Assembly: GCF_001025175.1 (NCBI RefSeq)
Contig: NZ_AP012324.1
Coordinates: 744,001-808,000 of the forward strand
DNA: 64,000 nt
DNA from: Bifidobacterium breve DSM 20213 = JCM 1192
GTDB taxonomy: Bacteria; Actinomycetota; Actinomycetes; Actinomycetales; Bifidobacteriaceae
Reading direction: 5' to 3'
The notes beneath the pieces were generated by a model. It was not told the DNA's origin, made no database searches, and worked only from the letters and a program-made list of their open reading frames with translations. A program made the position numbers and the translations under genes. Positions 39,216 to 49,042 of this stretch are shown piece by piece (positions within the stretch are counted from its first letter, which is position 1; each line of letters opens with the position of its first letter).

Positions 39216-40181
39216 ATGACCCCAGAACTGCGCCATATGCTGCGTGATGACGACCTCAACCATGAGGAGCAGAAGCAGGTGCTTGAGCTTGCCATCAAGT
39301 TCAGCAAGAACCGTTTCTACAAGCAGCCGTTTGCCGGTCCGCAGGCCGTCGCCGTGCTGTTCGACAAGCCTTCCACCCGTACCCGCTCCAGTTTCTCCAT
39401 TGGTGTTGCCGAGCTTGGCGGCTACCCGCTGGTCATTGACAAGTCCGGCTCCCAGCTGGGCCGTGGCGAGCCTGTGGCCGATACCGCCCGTGTGCTCGAC
39501 CGTATGGCCTATGGCGTGGTCTGGCGCACCTTTGGTCAGGATCGCGTGGAGGAAATGGCCAAGTATTCCACCCACCCGGTGGTCAACGCGCTGACCGATG
39601 ACTTCCACCCCTGCCAGATTCTTGCCGACTTCCAGACCATCGCCGAACACCGCGGCGGCGTGGACAATCTGAAGAACCAGACCATCGCCTACCTCGGTGA
39701 TGCCGCCAACAACATGTCCAACTCGTATCTGCTCGGCGGTGCCGTTGCCGGTATGAACGTGCGTGTGGCCGGACCTCAGGGCTACCTGCCGCGTCCGGAT
39801 ATCGTGGCCGATGCCGAACGCATTGCCGCTGAGAACGGCGGTTCCATTCTGGTGACCACTGATGCTCGTGAGGCCGTCGCCGGTGCCGATTGCGTGTTTA
39901 CTGACACCTGGGTTTCGATGGGTGAGGAAGCTGAATACGCCATCCGATCCAAGCCGTTCTGGGATTATCAGGTCAATGCCGAGCTCATGGCTCTGGCTAA
40001 GCCGGATGCGCTATTCCAGCACTGCCTGCCCGCCTATCGCGGTAAGGAAGTCACTGCCGAGGTGATTGATGGCCCGCAGTCCGTGGTGTGGGATGAGGCG
40101 GAGAACCGTCTGCACGCGCAGAAGGCGTTGCTCACCTGGCTGACCGGCAAGGCCCGTGGCGACGAAAGCCTGCTCGCATGA
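39216..40181 (+). CDS. argF: ornithine carbamoyltransferase
   Basis: Forms citrulline from ornithine and carbamoyl phosphate. 321 residues. Carbamoyl-phosphate site STRTRSSF, ornithine-domain marks [10 protein letters not shown] and DTWVSMGEE, and the catalytic-loop [11 protein letters not shown] 39216 follows AAGGAGATCACC; an upstream in-frame methionine falls inside argD. The stop overlaps argR (ATGA). Confidence 0.96.
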   Translation: MTPELRHMLRDDDLNHEEQKQVLELAIKFSKNRFYKQPFAGPQAVAVLFDKPSTRTRSSFSIGVAELGGYPLVIDKSGSQLGRGEPVADTARVLDRMAYGVVWRTFGQDRVEEMAKYSTHPVVNALTDDFHPCQILADFQTIAEHRGGVDNLKNQTIAYLGDAANNMSNSYLLGGAVAGMNVRVAGPQGYLPRPDIVADAERIAAENGGSILVTTDAREAVAGADCVFTDTWVSMGEEAEYAIRSKPFWDYQVNAELMALAKPDALFQHCLPAYRGKEVTAEVIDGPQSVVWDEAENRLHAQKALLTWLTGKARGDESLLA

Positions 40182-40690
40182 GTGAAGCCCTGCCGTCCCT
40201 GCAGCGCCCTGCCACCAGGGCCGCGCGACTCAGTGCCATTGAACAGGCGCTGGCCACGCATGTCATCACGTCACAATCGCAGCTGTCGAAAATCCTATTG
40301 GACGAAGGCATCGCGGTTACGCAGGCCACGTTGAGCCGCGACCTGGATGAGATGCATGCGGTGAAAACCCGGCTGAAGGACGGTACGGTGGCCTATACGG
40401 TTGGACGTGGTTCGGCGGTTGCCGATGTTGAGGACGTGGGGGAGCGCACCGAGGCTCAGATGGCTCGTGTGCTCAATGGTCTGGTCACTTCGGTGGCCGC
40501 TGCCCGCAACCTCGTTGTGGTGCATACCCCGTCCGGAGCCGCACAATATGTGGCTTCCGTGATTGACCGTCAGCCCATCGACGGCGTGCTTGGCACCATC
40601 GCTGGAGACGATACCGTCATGGTGATCTGCGCTGACGACGGCACCGCCGTCTCCCGCTCTGACTGGCTGCTCGGCCTCGCCTCCAAATAG
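40178..40690 (+). CDS. argR: arginine repressor
   Basis: Hexameric transcription factor that binds ARG boxes when arginine is bound. 170 residues: N-terminal winged helix ([27 protein letters not shown]) and C-terminal arginine-binding/hexamer domain ([15 protein letters not shown]). It is encoded within the operon it should control; candidate operators precede argC and argG in this window. Followed by a palindromic repeat and then the argG promoter. Confidence 0.95.
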   Translation: MSEALPSLQRPATRAARLSAIEQALATHVITSQSQLSKILLDEGIAVTQATLSRDLDEMHAVKTRLKDGTVAYTVGRGSAVADVEDVGERTEAQMARVLNGLVTSVAAARNLVVVHTPSGAAQYVASVIDRQPIDGVLGTIAGDDTVMVICADDGTAVSRSDWLLGLASK

Positions 40691-40701
40691 TGTTTTTTCT
40701 T

Positions 40702-40750
40702 GCCCCCCCAAGGTGGGGGGAGCTGTCACCGTAGGCGACTGAGGAGAGTT
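40702..40750. repeat. GGGGAG/CTCCCC repeat after argR
   Basis: CCCCCCCAAGGTGGGGGG hairpin then GAGCTGTCACCGTAGGCGACTGAGGAGAG. It shares the GCTGTCACCGTAGG core with 48926 after thiF. Probably terminates the argCJBDFR transcript. Confidence 0.75.
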
Positions 40751-40773
40751 GCCCAATCCTCCCCAACACGCCG

Positions 40774-40807
40774 TGCATAAATATACAATCCTCTGTATAT
40801 ACTTACA
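40774..40807 (+). promoter_or_regulatory. tandem ARG boxes before argG
   Basis: TGCATAAATATACA (40774-40787) and TGTATATACTTACA (40794-40807) are 20 bases apart, the same spacing as the pair before argC. The second overlaps a likely promoter, so ArgR binding would repress argG. Confidence 0.8.
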
Positions 40808-40844
40808 TCAGTTTGTTTTTTGGACCTTGAATGAAAGGGAACTC

Positions 40845-42083
40845 ATGGCAGATAACAATCGCCTTGTTCTGGCCTACTCCGGTGGTCTTGATACCTCCGT
40901 CGCCATCTCGTACCTGAAGGAGCGCACCGGCAAGGACGTCGTGGCCGTGTCCCTCGATGTAGGTCAGGGCGGTGAAAGCCTTGAGACCATCAAGGAGCGC
41001 GCCCTCGCCTGCGGCGCCATCGAATCCTACGTGGTTGACGCCCGTGACGAATTCGCCAACGAATACTGCATGAAGGCCCTCAAGGCCAACGCCATGTACG
41101 AAGGCGTCTACCCGCTGGTCTCCGCCATCTCCCGCCCGCTGATCTCCAAGCACCTCGTGCGCGCCGCCCACCAGTTCGGCGCCGACACCATCTCCCACGG
41201 CTGCACCGGCAAGGGTAACGATCAGGTTCGTTTCGAGGTCTCCATCGCCTCCATCGACCCGACGCTCAAGGCCATCAGCCCGATTCGTGATCTCTCCCTG
41301 ACCCGTGACGTCGAGATTGCGTTCGCCAAGGAGCACAAGTTGCCGATCACCCAGACCGAGAAGTCCCCGTACTCCATCGATCAGAACGTGTGGGGCCGCG
41401 CCATCGAGACCGGCTTCCTCGAGGATCCGTGGAACGGTCCGACCAAGGACTGCTACTCCTACACCGACGACCCGGCCTTCCCGCCGGTCGAAGATGAGGT
41501 TGTCATCGAGTTCAAGGAAGGTATCCCGGTCAAGATCGACGGCCGCGACGTCACTCCGCTGCAGGCCATCGAAGAGATGAACCGACGTGCTGGCGCCCAG
41601 GGCATCGGCCGTATCGACCTCATCGAGGATCGCCTGGTCGGCATCAAGTCCCGCGAGCTGTACGAGGCTCCGGGCGCCGTGGCCCTGATCACCGCTCATC
41701 AGGAACTCGAAAACTGCTGCCTCGAGCGCGAACAGCACCGCATCAAGCGCGATATCGACAAGCGCTGGGGCGAGCTGGTTTACGATGCGCAGTGGTTCTC
41801 CCCGGCTACCCAGTCGCTCAACGCTTTCATCGAGGACACCCAGAAGTACGTGTCCGGTGAGATTCGCATGGTCCTGCATGGCGGTCGCGCTGTGGTGACC
41901 GGCCGTCGTTCCGACTCCTCGCTGTACGACTACAAGCTCGCCACCTACGATTCCGGCGATACCTTCGATCAGAAGTCCTCCAACGGCTTCATCGACATCT
42001 ACGGCCTGCCGTCCCGCGTGGCTGCCGCCCGCGATGTCAAGTTCGGCAACGGCATCGAGGTCCCGAAGAACACCGTCGAGTAA
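40845..42083 (+). CDS. argG: argininosuccinate synthase
   Basis: Joins citrulline and aspartate using ATP. 412 residues. ATP loop [13 protein letters not shown] at the N-terminus, citrulline/aspartate blocks such as [13 protein letters not shown] and [18 protein letters not shown] 40845 follows GAAAGGG; the frame is open 96 bases further upstream, across the ARG boxes, which rules that out as coding. It has its own promoter. In many relatives argH follows directly; here 2.9 kb of accessory DNA intervenes. Confidence 0.96.
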   Translation: MADNNRLVLAYSGGLDTSVAISYLKERTGKDVVAVSLDVGQGGESLETIKERALACGAIESYVVDARDEFANEYCMKALKANAMYEGVYPLVSAISRPLISKHLVRAAHQFGADTISHGCTGKGNDQVRFEVSIASIDPTLKAISPIRDLSLTRDVEIAFAKEHKLPITQTEKSPYSIDQNVWGRAIETGFLEDPWNGPTKDCYSYTDDPAFPPVEDEVVIEFKEGIPVKIDGRDVTPLQAIEEMNRRAGAQGIGRIDLIEDRLVGIKSRELYEAPGAVALITAHQELENCCLEREQHRIKRDIDKRWGELVYDAQWFSPATQSLNAFIEDTQKYVSGEIRMVLHGGRAVVTGRRSDSSLYDYKLATYDSGDTFDQKSSNGFIDIYGLPSRVAAARDVKFGNGIEVPKNTVE

Positions 42084-42095
42084 TCACTTACTCTT

Positions 42096-42208
42096 GGCTC
42101 CCCTCTTTGAGGGGCCGAACCGTAAAGCAAACAGCCCAGTGGGCTGCTTGTAGGTGAGGCGCGAACGACAGTGAGCCAACAATCAGCAGCCGTCGCCGCA
42201 GGCGACTG
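42096..42208. repeat. composite palindromic repeat after argG
   Basis: GGCTCCCCTCTTTGAGGGG, then CAGCCCAGTGGGCTG, then TTGTAGGTGAGGCGCGAACG (shared with 17590-17625), then GCCGTCGCCGCAGGCGACTGAGG. It is the most complete copy of the composite element. Confidence 0.7.
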
Positions 42209-42248
42209 AGGGGAGTTCAAGCAAAATATGCTTGTGCTCCCCTTTTTT
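42209..42248 (+). terminator. argG terminator
   Basis: GGGGAG/CTCCCC flanks an inner AAGCA/TGCTT stem, followed by TTTTTT. It is an intrinsic terminator embedded in the end of the composite repeat. Confidence 0.85.
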
Positions 42249-42379
42249 GTATCTTTTTTGTATCGGAATATGAAGTCATTTCGTATGCTCTCCAACGAGG
42301 ATGTTAACAGATCATATTTGGATCCCAAAGCCGTTGATAATCAGGGAAGAACGAGATCCTGACATGTTACGTTCCTAGC

Positions 42380-42638
42380 CGTTTGGTTTAACGGGTGGGA
42401 AACAAAGCGGTGTTTTTGGTCTTTCGCTGAGAACACGGCTCTATCGTTGATGAACCAGCATCTCTCGAAACGTAAGGCCCTGAAGGAGGCTATTCCTTAT
42501 CTTGAGCGTTTCGGTTTGGGAGAGTATTCGAACAAGCCGCCATATGCCATGTCTGGAGGTATGCGGCAACGTGCATCATTCGTCAGAACGATTTTGACAG
42601 GTAAAGACATCCTGCTGTTCGATGAGCCATTCGGAGCT
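42380..42638 (+). pseudogene. fragment of a ThiZ/TauB-type ABC transporter ATPase
   Basis: Remnant of an importer ATPase. In the main frame it reads AENTALSLMNQHLSKRKALK onward, then the signature YAMSGGMRQRASFVR and Walker B DILLFDEPFGA, and stops abruptly at the left end of the IS element. About 50 bases upstream, LTGGKQSGVF in another frame fits the segment before the Q-loop, so part of the middle is lost. Walker A is absent. The subgroup is the nitrate/taurine/thiamine-precursor type, the kind of ATPase missing beside the thiXY-like genes at 4494-6405. The codon use is less GC-rich than the neighbouring IS. Confidence 0.78.
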
Positions 42639-44062
42639 GGGGCTGCGGATGTTTTCTTGGAGACTGAGCGAAAGGTTTTTCGTATGTCCGGTCCCGAAGA
42701 ACGGGAGCGCGCGGTGGGCCTGTATTTCACCACGCCGATGACCACGGCCCAGGTGGGTGAGGCGCCTGGGCTGTCCGACCAGGCAGTGCCCGGAACGCCG
42801 GTTGGCGAAGGATCCCCGGTATGCCGGTCGTATGGCGGAACCCATCATCCCGCTGGAGACAAGGGCCAAGGCGATCGGAACCGATGCCGGGCGGCGGAAG
42901 CGGGCCGCCGAACGGCTCGGCGCGGGCGTCGGAGCGGTCCACGACCGGGCCGGGGCGTACAGGGTGGAATGGCCGCGCTGCGGGCCGGGAACGGGAACGC
43001 CGGCCAGGCCGACAAGCCGGCGCCGCGGCGAAGACGGAACGCCGGAGCCGTCTGCGATGACGCGGAGGCGTTGCGTCGCGGGGCCGAGGAGCTGGGGCTG
43101 GAGGACGCGTTGATGCGGGAGGTGGCGGAGGTCGCGGGAAAAGACCCGGGCGCCGATCCGCGGCGCCTGTCGAACAGGGAGAAGACCCTGCCGGCCGACC
43201 GTCTGAGGCCGGCGTGTTCGCCCGGCTCGATGACATGCCTGCCCGGCATCGCGCCGGGCGGCCACCACTGCTGCCACGCCAGGCTGAGCGTTGACGGATA
43301 CGCCGGGCTCGGGACGGAGGCGGCGGAGGCGTTCGCCGCGTCCAAGGGCAGGTACGGGTACCGCGGGATCAGGGCCATGCTCGGGGCCGGCGTATCGGAG
43401 AAGGCGGTCCGCGGGATCATGGCGGAGGGCGATCCGACGGCGCACGTGCCGAGACGTCGGCGCTACGGCCCCCACGAAGGCGAGACCACGCCCGCGCCCG
43501 GCAACCTCGCCGACCGTGACTTCACCGCCAAGTCCCCGAACGAGAAGCGGCCCGCGGACATCACCCGGGATATCAAGGCCGGGGACGGGAAGGGCGTGCC
43601 TCTCGCCGCCGGTCGACTGCCATGACGGCGGGATCGTCGCGTGCACCGCCGGTTCCGGTCCCGACGCCGGGCTCGCCGACGGGATGCTCGTCAAGGCCGC
43701 GGAGACGCTGCCGGAGGGGGCGAAGCCCTTGGTGCATTCCGACCGCGGCTTGCCAACTGCCGGTGCCCCGGATGGCCGGACCTCATGGAACGGCACGGCC
43801 CGGTGCGGTCGACGGGCGCGAAGGGCCGTTCCCCGGACAACGCCGCCGCAGAGGGGTTCTTCGGCAGGATGAAGACGGAATCCGTCCATCCCTGGCATTG
43901 GGAGGAACGACCCCGCGGCGAGACGCTCGTCCCGGTCGGCGACTGCATCCGCTGGCACGACCACGGGCGCATCAAACGGTCGCCCGGTTGGATGAGCCCG
44001 GTACAATACCGTCAGAGCCAGGGAACGGCCGCGTGATCATCCAAGAAAACGCCCGCAGCCCC
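42639..44062 (+). mobile_element. decayed IS3-family insertion sequence
   Basis: Terminal inverted repeats of 23 bases, starting GGGGCTGCGG, lie at 42639-42661 and 44040-44062 (21 of 23 identical). Inside are remnants of orfA (YFTTPMTTAQVGE, then another frame from 42757 with PTRQCPERRLAKDPRYAGRM) and orf[90 protein letters not shown]. At least three frameshifts break it. It is more GC-rich than its surroundings. No target duplication is seen (flanks differ), suggesting a deletion adjoining the element. Confidence 0.88.
42670..44036 (+). pseudogene. IS3-family transposase orfA/orfB, frameshifted
   Basis: The coding part of the element at 42639-44062. The frame used changes near 42760, near 43080, near 43620 and near 43760. 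The DDE core is partly recognisable: ADIT (normally TDIT) for the first Asp, LVHSDRG for the second, and NAAAEGFFGRMKTE for the Glu. The second Asp and the Glu survive but the frame does not, so the enzyme is dead. Many differences from the usual IS3 motifs are of the kind caused by A-to-G or T-to-C changes (see findings). Confidence 0.85.
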
Positions 44063-44135
44063 TTATCCCAAGGCTTATCTGAATATGTCAGAGATTGGGG
44101 AAATAACCTAATTCGAAATATTGGCATATGCGGTG

Positions 44136-44165
44136 GTGCGGCGCTCACGTATGCGTACGCCGCAC
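44136..44165 (-). terminator. hairpin after yoeB
   Basis: GTGCGGCG (44136-44143) and CGCCGCAC (44158-44165) form a strong stem 40 bases after the yoeB stop. No T-run; a possible terminator. Confidence 0.45.
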
Positions 44166-44204
44166 TGGTCTCATCAAGCGTCGGCGGAGTGAAAGGCCTG
44201 CGGT

Positions 44205-44480
44205 TTAGTGCTCTCCGTAATGAGTTCGGCAGACGGCTATTTCTAGGTTTTGAACGTCGTTACCCGTAATGCGGTATACGATGCGGTTCTTTTCATCAAT
44301 GCGACGTGACCAGTATCCGGTGAGATTGCCGCGCAAAGGTTCCGGCATGCCGATGCCGTCTGACGCGCCATTGCGTTGGATATCCTTGATTATTTTATTG
44401 ATGCGTTTCAATGTCTTTTTGTCTTGTGACTGCCAATACAGGTAATCGTCCCATGCTTCGTCGGTCCAAATTAAGAGCAT
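44205..44480 (-). CDS. yoeB: YoeB-family toxin (mRNA interferase)
   Basis: A ribosome-dependent mRNA endonuclease of 91 residues, closely like E. coli YoeB: LLIWTDEAWDDYLYWQSQDK, PEPLRGNLTGYWSRRID, and the C-terminal CRTHYGEH. The catalytic Glu (PEPL), Arg (SRR) and His (RTHY) are present, so it is probably active. ATG 44480 begins one base after the antitoxin stop, arguing for coupled translation; an upstream TTG at 44492 in the same frame lies inside the antitoxin gene and is less likely. Confidence 0.93.
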   Translation of the reverse strand: MLLIWTDEAWDDYLYWQSQDKKTLKRINKIIKDIQRNGASDGIGMPEPLRGNLTGYWSRRIDEKNRIVYRITGNDVQNLEIAVCRTHYGEH

Positions 44481-44481
44481 A

Positions 44482-44736
44482 TTAGTTCTCAATCAGTTGG
44501 TGTTCAGTGCCTTTTCCTGCGTCAAGTTGCGCGGCGGCGTGACGTACCCTGCTCATGTTTTCCGCCGAATAGAACGGATCAGCGGTTACCTCGAATGGAA
44601 TACGGCGTTCCCGGACAACGGTTTTGGCAAAGATATTGAATGCGGCGCTCATGCTGATGCCAAGTTCGCTGCATACTTCACTCATGCCCTTCTTGGTGTT
44701 TTCGTCAAGTCGAACGTTGACTAATGTTGATGTCAT
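44482..44736 (-). CDS. relB: RelB/DinJ-family antitoxin
   Basis: 84 residues, ribbon-helix-helix: the beta strand and helices TLVNVRLDENTKKGMSEVCS and LGISMSAAFNIFAKTVV are typical of RelB/DinJ. The C-terminal part (about 50-84) should wrap the toxin. YoeB usually pairs with YefM, a different fold, so this RelB-YoeB pair is a mixed combination. The pair sits in the accessory insert between argG and argH and probably autoregulates through the palindrome just upstream. Confidence 0.88.
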   Translation of the reverse strand: MTSTLVNVRLDENTKKGMSEVCSELGISMSAAFNIFAKTVVRERRIPFEVTADPFYSAENMSRVRHAAAQLDAGKGTEHQLIEN

Positions 44737-44747
44737 GTTGCGCTCCC

Positions 44748-44779
44748 TGTATATCGTTTGCGTATATATTCAATATATA
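44748..44779. promoter_or_regulatory. palindromic operator region between relB and argH
   Basis: TATATATT-C-AATATATA (44763-44779) is a 17-base palindrome 27 bases before the relB start, a good candidate for RelB binding. TGCGTATATATTCA (44759-44772) in the same place also fits the ARG-box pattern, so ArgR control of argH is possible. The two readings overlap and cannot be separated by eye. Confidence 0.55.
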
Positions 44780-44822
44780 TCTGTGCGGTCTTTTGCACAA
44801 TAGTGCCGCATCAGTGCATCTC

Positions 44823-44828
44823 TATAAT
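44823..44828 (+). promoter_or_regulatory. likely -10 box of the argH promoter
   Basis: TATAAT, about 137 bases before argH. A -35 is not clear at 17 bases; TTGCAC at 44793-44798 is too far. Weak support beyond the perfect -10. Confidence 0.4.
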
Positions 44829-44931
44829 GAGCGGACAGTTGGCAATGCGTCTGATATTCCCGACATGGAATACGAACAACTTGAATCCACCGGTATGTAG
44901 CCCAACGCTGATAGTCTGACAAGCAGTCTGA

Positions 44932-46437
<1,506 letters not shown>

Positions 46438-46442
46438 ACTGC

Positions 46443-46555
46443 GCTCCCGTTGGCGGGGGCTGTCGGCGAAGCCGACTGGGGGTGGTCGCGAAGGTCTTCG
46501 TCCACATGACCACCCTCAGTCTCGCTCCGCGATCCAGCTCCCGCCAGCGGGAGCT
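46443..46555. repeat. long nested palindrome after argH
   Basis: Outer arms GCTCCCGTTGGCGGG and CCCGCCAGCGGGAGC, middle arms GGTGGTC/GACCACC, with GTCGGCGAAGCCGAC inside. Total about 113 bases. It belongs to the GCTCCC repeat group and should fold stably; probably terminates argH. Confidence 0.7.
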
Positions 46556-46598
46556 AGGTTTTGCGTTGTCATCGCAACGGCCTACACTGAATAATCGT

Positions 46599-46685
46599 AA
46601 CGAACGGGAGCCGTAAGGCTGAGAGGAAGTTGCCAGACTTCGACCGGGGAACTTGACGCGGGTCATGCCGCCGTAAGGAATCGTT
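46599..46685 (+). ncRNA. TPP riboswitch (THI box) before thiSGF
   Basis: Closing stem AACGA (46599) / TCGTT (46685). Between them lie GGGAGCC, GGCTGAGAGGAAG (CUGAGA), CGACCGGGGAACTTGACGCGGGTCATGCCG and CCGTAAGGAATCG. All diagnostic parts are there. A terminator-like hairpin further down is the probable expression platform. Confidence 0.96.
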
Positions 46686-46811
46686 GTTCTTGATTTGTTA
46701 GGTTTCCTGCAACAGTCTTTCATTCCGTTTGCATAATTTAGCCGTATGACGGGTCGTGGTGTAGCCAATGCATCGCGGCGGCCACACGGTCGCATGATTG
46801 GGTTCATGAAT

Positions 46812-46855
46812 GGGCGCACCACTTAAGGTACGGTTCGTTTCGTGCACCCTTTTTT
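46812..46855 (+). terminator. riboswitch-controlled terminator before thiS
   Basis: GGGCGCAC (46812-46819) and GTGCACCC (46842-46849), one mismatch, followed by TTTTTT (46850-46855), 20 bases before thiS. Ligand-bound riboswitch would favour termination here. The linker of about 125 bases between aptamer and hairpin is long. Confidence 0.7.
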
Positions 46856-46874
46856 ACTATTCGGAAAGGTTGTT

Positions 46875-47069
46875 ATGCAGGTCAACGGAGAGCAAGTCAA
46901 GCTCGATACGCCGGTCAGCGTTGCCGACTATCTCGAAGCACACGGATTCCGCGCCGAACGCGTGGCCATCGAACTTAACGGTGAGATTATTCCGCGCGAC
47001 AAGCGTGCCGATGCCATGCTTGACGACCAGTGCGTTATGGAAATCGTACAGTTTGTTCAGGGTGGCTGA
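46875..47069 (+). CDS. thiS: sulfur carrier protein ThiS
   Basis: A 64-residue ubiquitin-fold protein that carries sulfur for the thiazole ring of thiamine as a C-terminal thiocarboxylate. It ends VQGG, with the required di-glycine. Motifs: [32 protein letters not shown] 46875 follows GGAAAGG; an in-frame start at 46842 lies in the terminator hairpin. First gene of thiS-thiG-thiF. Confidence 0.95.
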   Translation: MQVNGEQVKLDTPVSVADYLEAHGFRAERVAIELNGEIIPRDKRADAMLDDQCVMEIVQFVQGG

Positions 47070-47080
47070 AAGGAAGAGCT

Positions 47081-47950
47081 ATGAGCAATATCAATCCGGT
47101 TACTGAAGCATCCGTTGAGGCGACGCCGCTGCCGCCGCAGCCCGCCGTCACCAATCCGGTCGGTACCGCTGCGCCGATTCTGCCGGTGGAAGACAAGCCG
47201 CTGAATCTGGGAGGCCACGAATTCCAGTCGCGATTCATCTTGGGCTCCGGCCGCTATGACCTGAACCTCATCAAGGCCACGGTCGAGCATGCCGGTACGC
47301 AGATCGTCACTATGGCGCTACGCCGCGCGCAGACTACCGAAAACAGCGTGCTCGACTATATTCCCGAAGGTATCACGCTGCTGCCCAACACCTCCGGCGC
47401 GCGTAACGCTGAGGAAGCCGTGCGTATTGCACGATTGGCACGCGAAGTCTGCCACACCGACTTCGTCAAAGTCGAAATCGAACACGAGACCAAATACCTC
47501 TTGCCGGACAACGCTGAAACCATCCGTGCCACTGAAATGCTGGCCAAGGAAGGCTTCGTGGTCATGCCCTATATGTTCCCGGATCCAATCGCAGCCCGTC
47601 AGCTTGAAGAAGCCGGTGCTGCCGCAGTTATGCCGCTCGGCTCGCTGATTGGTTCCAACATGGGCTTGCGCATGCGTGATTTCATCGAGATCATCATCGC
47701 CAACGCGCACGTGCCGGTTATTATCGACGCCGGCATCGGCCGCCCGAGTCAGGCTTGCGATGCCATGGAAATGGGTGCGGATGCGGTGATGGCGTACACG
47801 GCTGTGGCCTCCGCTGGAAATATTCCGTTGATGGCTGAGGCGTTCAAGCACGCCATCGATGCGGGTCGTGCGGCCTACCTGTCTGGTCTCGGCAAAGTGA
47901 CCGAAGGCCAGGCTGTGCCGTCCAGCCCGACCACAGGGTATTTGCACTGA
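47081..47950 (+). CDS. thiG: thiazole synthase
   Basis: Makes the thiazole phosphate moiety of thiamine from deoxyxylulose phosphate, a glycine-derived imine and ThiS thiocarboxylate. 289 residues with a TIM barrel: the catalytic Lys region [39 protein letters not shown], and the phosphate loops IGSNMGLRM and [20 protein letters not shown]. The N-terminal 45 residues are Pro/Ala-rich and extra compared with the core. AGGAAGAG precedes the ATG. The source of the imine (ThiO or ThiH) is not in this window. Confidence 0.95.
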
Positions 47951-47959
47951 TTGGGTATT

Positions 47960-48072
47960 GGCTCCCCTTTCTGAGGGGAGCTGGCCGTGTAGCGGACTGA
48001 GAGGAATTCGCGAGGCAGCGTTAAAACTTCCTCTCAGTTACCTGTGATGACAGCGTCCCTCCGGAGAGGACA
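47960..48072. repeat. GGGGAG/CTCCCC repeat between thiG and thiF
   Basis: GGCTCCCCTTTCTGAGGGGAGC, then GTAGCGGACTGAGAGGAA, then the inverted partners CCTCTCAGTTACCTG and CCTCCGGAGAGGA. It fills the gap between two operon genes and ends just before the thiF ribosome site. Confidence 0.75.
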
Positions 48073-48088
48073 GAAACATGGAGAAAAC

Positions 48089-48898
48089 ATGGCATTGACG
48101 GATGAACAGGTGGAGCGGTACGCGCGTCATCTGATTTTGAAGGGCGTGGGTGTCAAAGGGCAGAAGCGTCTGCTGGCTTCCAGTGTGCTGATTATCGGCG
48201 CGGGCGGGCTCGGTTCGCCGGTTGCTCTGTATCTGGCGGCAGCCGGAGTCGGTCGCATCGGACTCGTGGATGGCGATATGGTGGATTTGAGCAATCTGCA
48301 ACGCCAGATTATCCACACCACTGCACGGGTGAACGAGCCCAAGGTGGAGTCAGCGGCTGCGGCCATCCGTGAACTCAACCCGGACGTGACGGTCGACACT
48401 TACTATGAGCTTGTTGATGCCAACAATATCGCCGGCCTCATCGAGGCATACGATCTGGTGATAGAGGCCACCGACAATTTCGCCGCGAAGTTCCTTATCA
48501 ATGACGCTTGTGTATTGGCCAATAAACCGTATATTCATGCGGGTGTGGTCGGATTCGCAGGTCAGGTGATGACCGTCATTCCCGGTGAAGGCCCGTGCTA
48601 TCGCTGTATTTTCCGCGACATGCCTGCCGCTGGCGAGATTCCGACTTGCAAGGAAGCTGGCGTCTTGGGTGCGGTGGTCGGCGTGATCGGCAGTCTGGAA
48701 GCCACTGAAGCCGTCAAGCTGATAGTTGGCGTGGGGGAGCCGTTGGTGGGCCGCATGCTCACCGTGGATGCGTTGAACATGAATATTCGACGGGTGCCAT
48801 TGCCGGAGCATGTGCCGGATTGCCCGGTGTGTGGTGAGCAACCGACCATCACCGCCATTGACTCGGCCAACTATATTCAGCCGGCCTGCGCGATTTAG
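48089..48898 (+). CDS. thiF: ThiF/MoeB-type adenylyltransferase
   Basis: Activates the C-terminus of ThiS by adenylation. 269 residues. Nucleotide loop IIGAGGLGSPVALYLAAAG, ATP contacts LSNLQRQIIH, DLVIEATDNFAAKFLIND, and two zinc Cys pairs (CYRCIFRD and CPVCGEQ). ATG 48089 behind GGAGAAAAC is preferred. It could also act as MoeB, but its place after thiS and thiG under the TPP riboswitch supports ThiF. Confidence 0.92.
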   Translation: MALTDEQVERYARHLILKGVGVKGQKRLLASSVLIIGAGGLGSPVALYLAAAGVGRIGLVDGDMVDLSNLQRQIIHTTARVNEPKVESAAAAIRELNPDVTVDTYYELVDANNIAGLIEAYDLVIEATDNFAAKFLINDACVLANKPYIHAGVVGFAGQVMTVIPGEGPCYRCIFRDMPAAGEIPTCKEAGVLGAVVGVIGSLEATEAVKLIVGVGEPLVGRMLTVDALNMNIRRVPLPEHVPDCPVCGEQPTITAIDSANYIQPACAI

Positions 48899-48906
48899 AG
48901 CTATAT

Positions 48907-49018
48907 GGCTCCCTCTCTGAGGGGAGCTGTCACCGTAGGTGACTGAGGGGAGTTGCTACGGTTGAGCAAGCCTCCCCTCAGTCCGCTACGCGGACAGTTC
49001 CCCTCCAGAGGGGAGCCA
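48907..49018. repeat. double GGGGAG/CTCCCC repeat between thiF and the rhodanese gene
   Basis: Two face-to-face copies: TGGCTCCCTCTCTGAGGGGAGCTGTCACCGTAGGTGACTGAGG (given by position 48906-48948) and, inverted, CCTCCCCTCAGTCCGC to GAGGGGAGCCA (48970-49018). This is the clearest example of the family's inner core GTCACCGTAGGTGAC. Confidence 0.8.
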
Positions 49019-49042
49019 AGATCAGAACGAGAGGGGAAGAAC

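Noticed and set aside
42447..43625. A single 392-codon gene spanning ATPase and transposase
   Set aside because: It is a chance fusion: an ABC ATPase fragment runs into the IS inverted repeat, and the transposase frame shifts several times.
42576..44006. 476-codon minus-strand frame in the IS region
   Set aside because: High-GC shadow of the transposase remnant; no similarity to any family seen.
44763..44779. Palindrome as a pure ARG box of argH
   Set aside because: It fits better as the relB operator: near-perfect symmetry, 27 bases from relB and 186 from argH. Kept only as a possible dual site.
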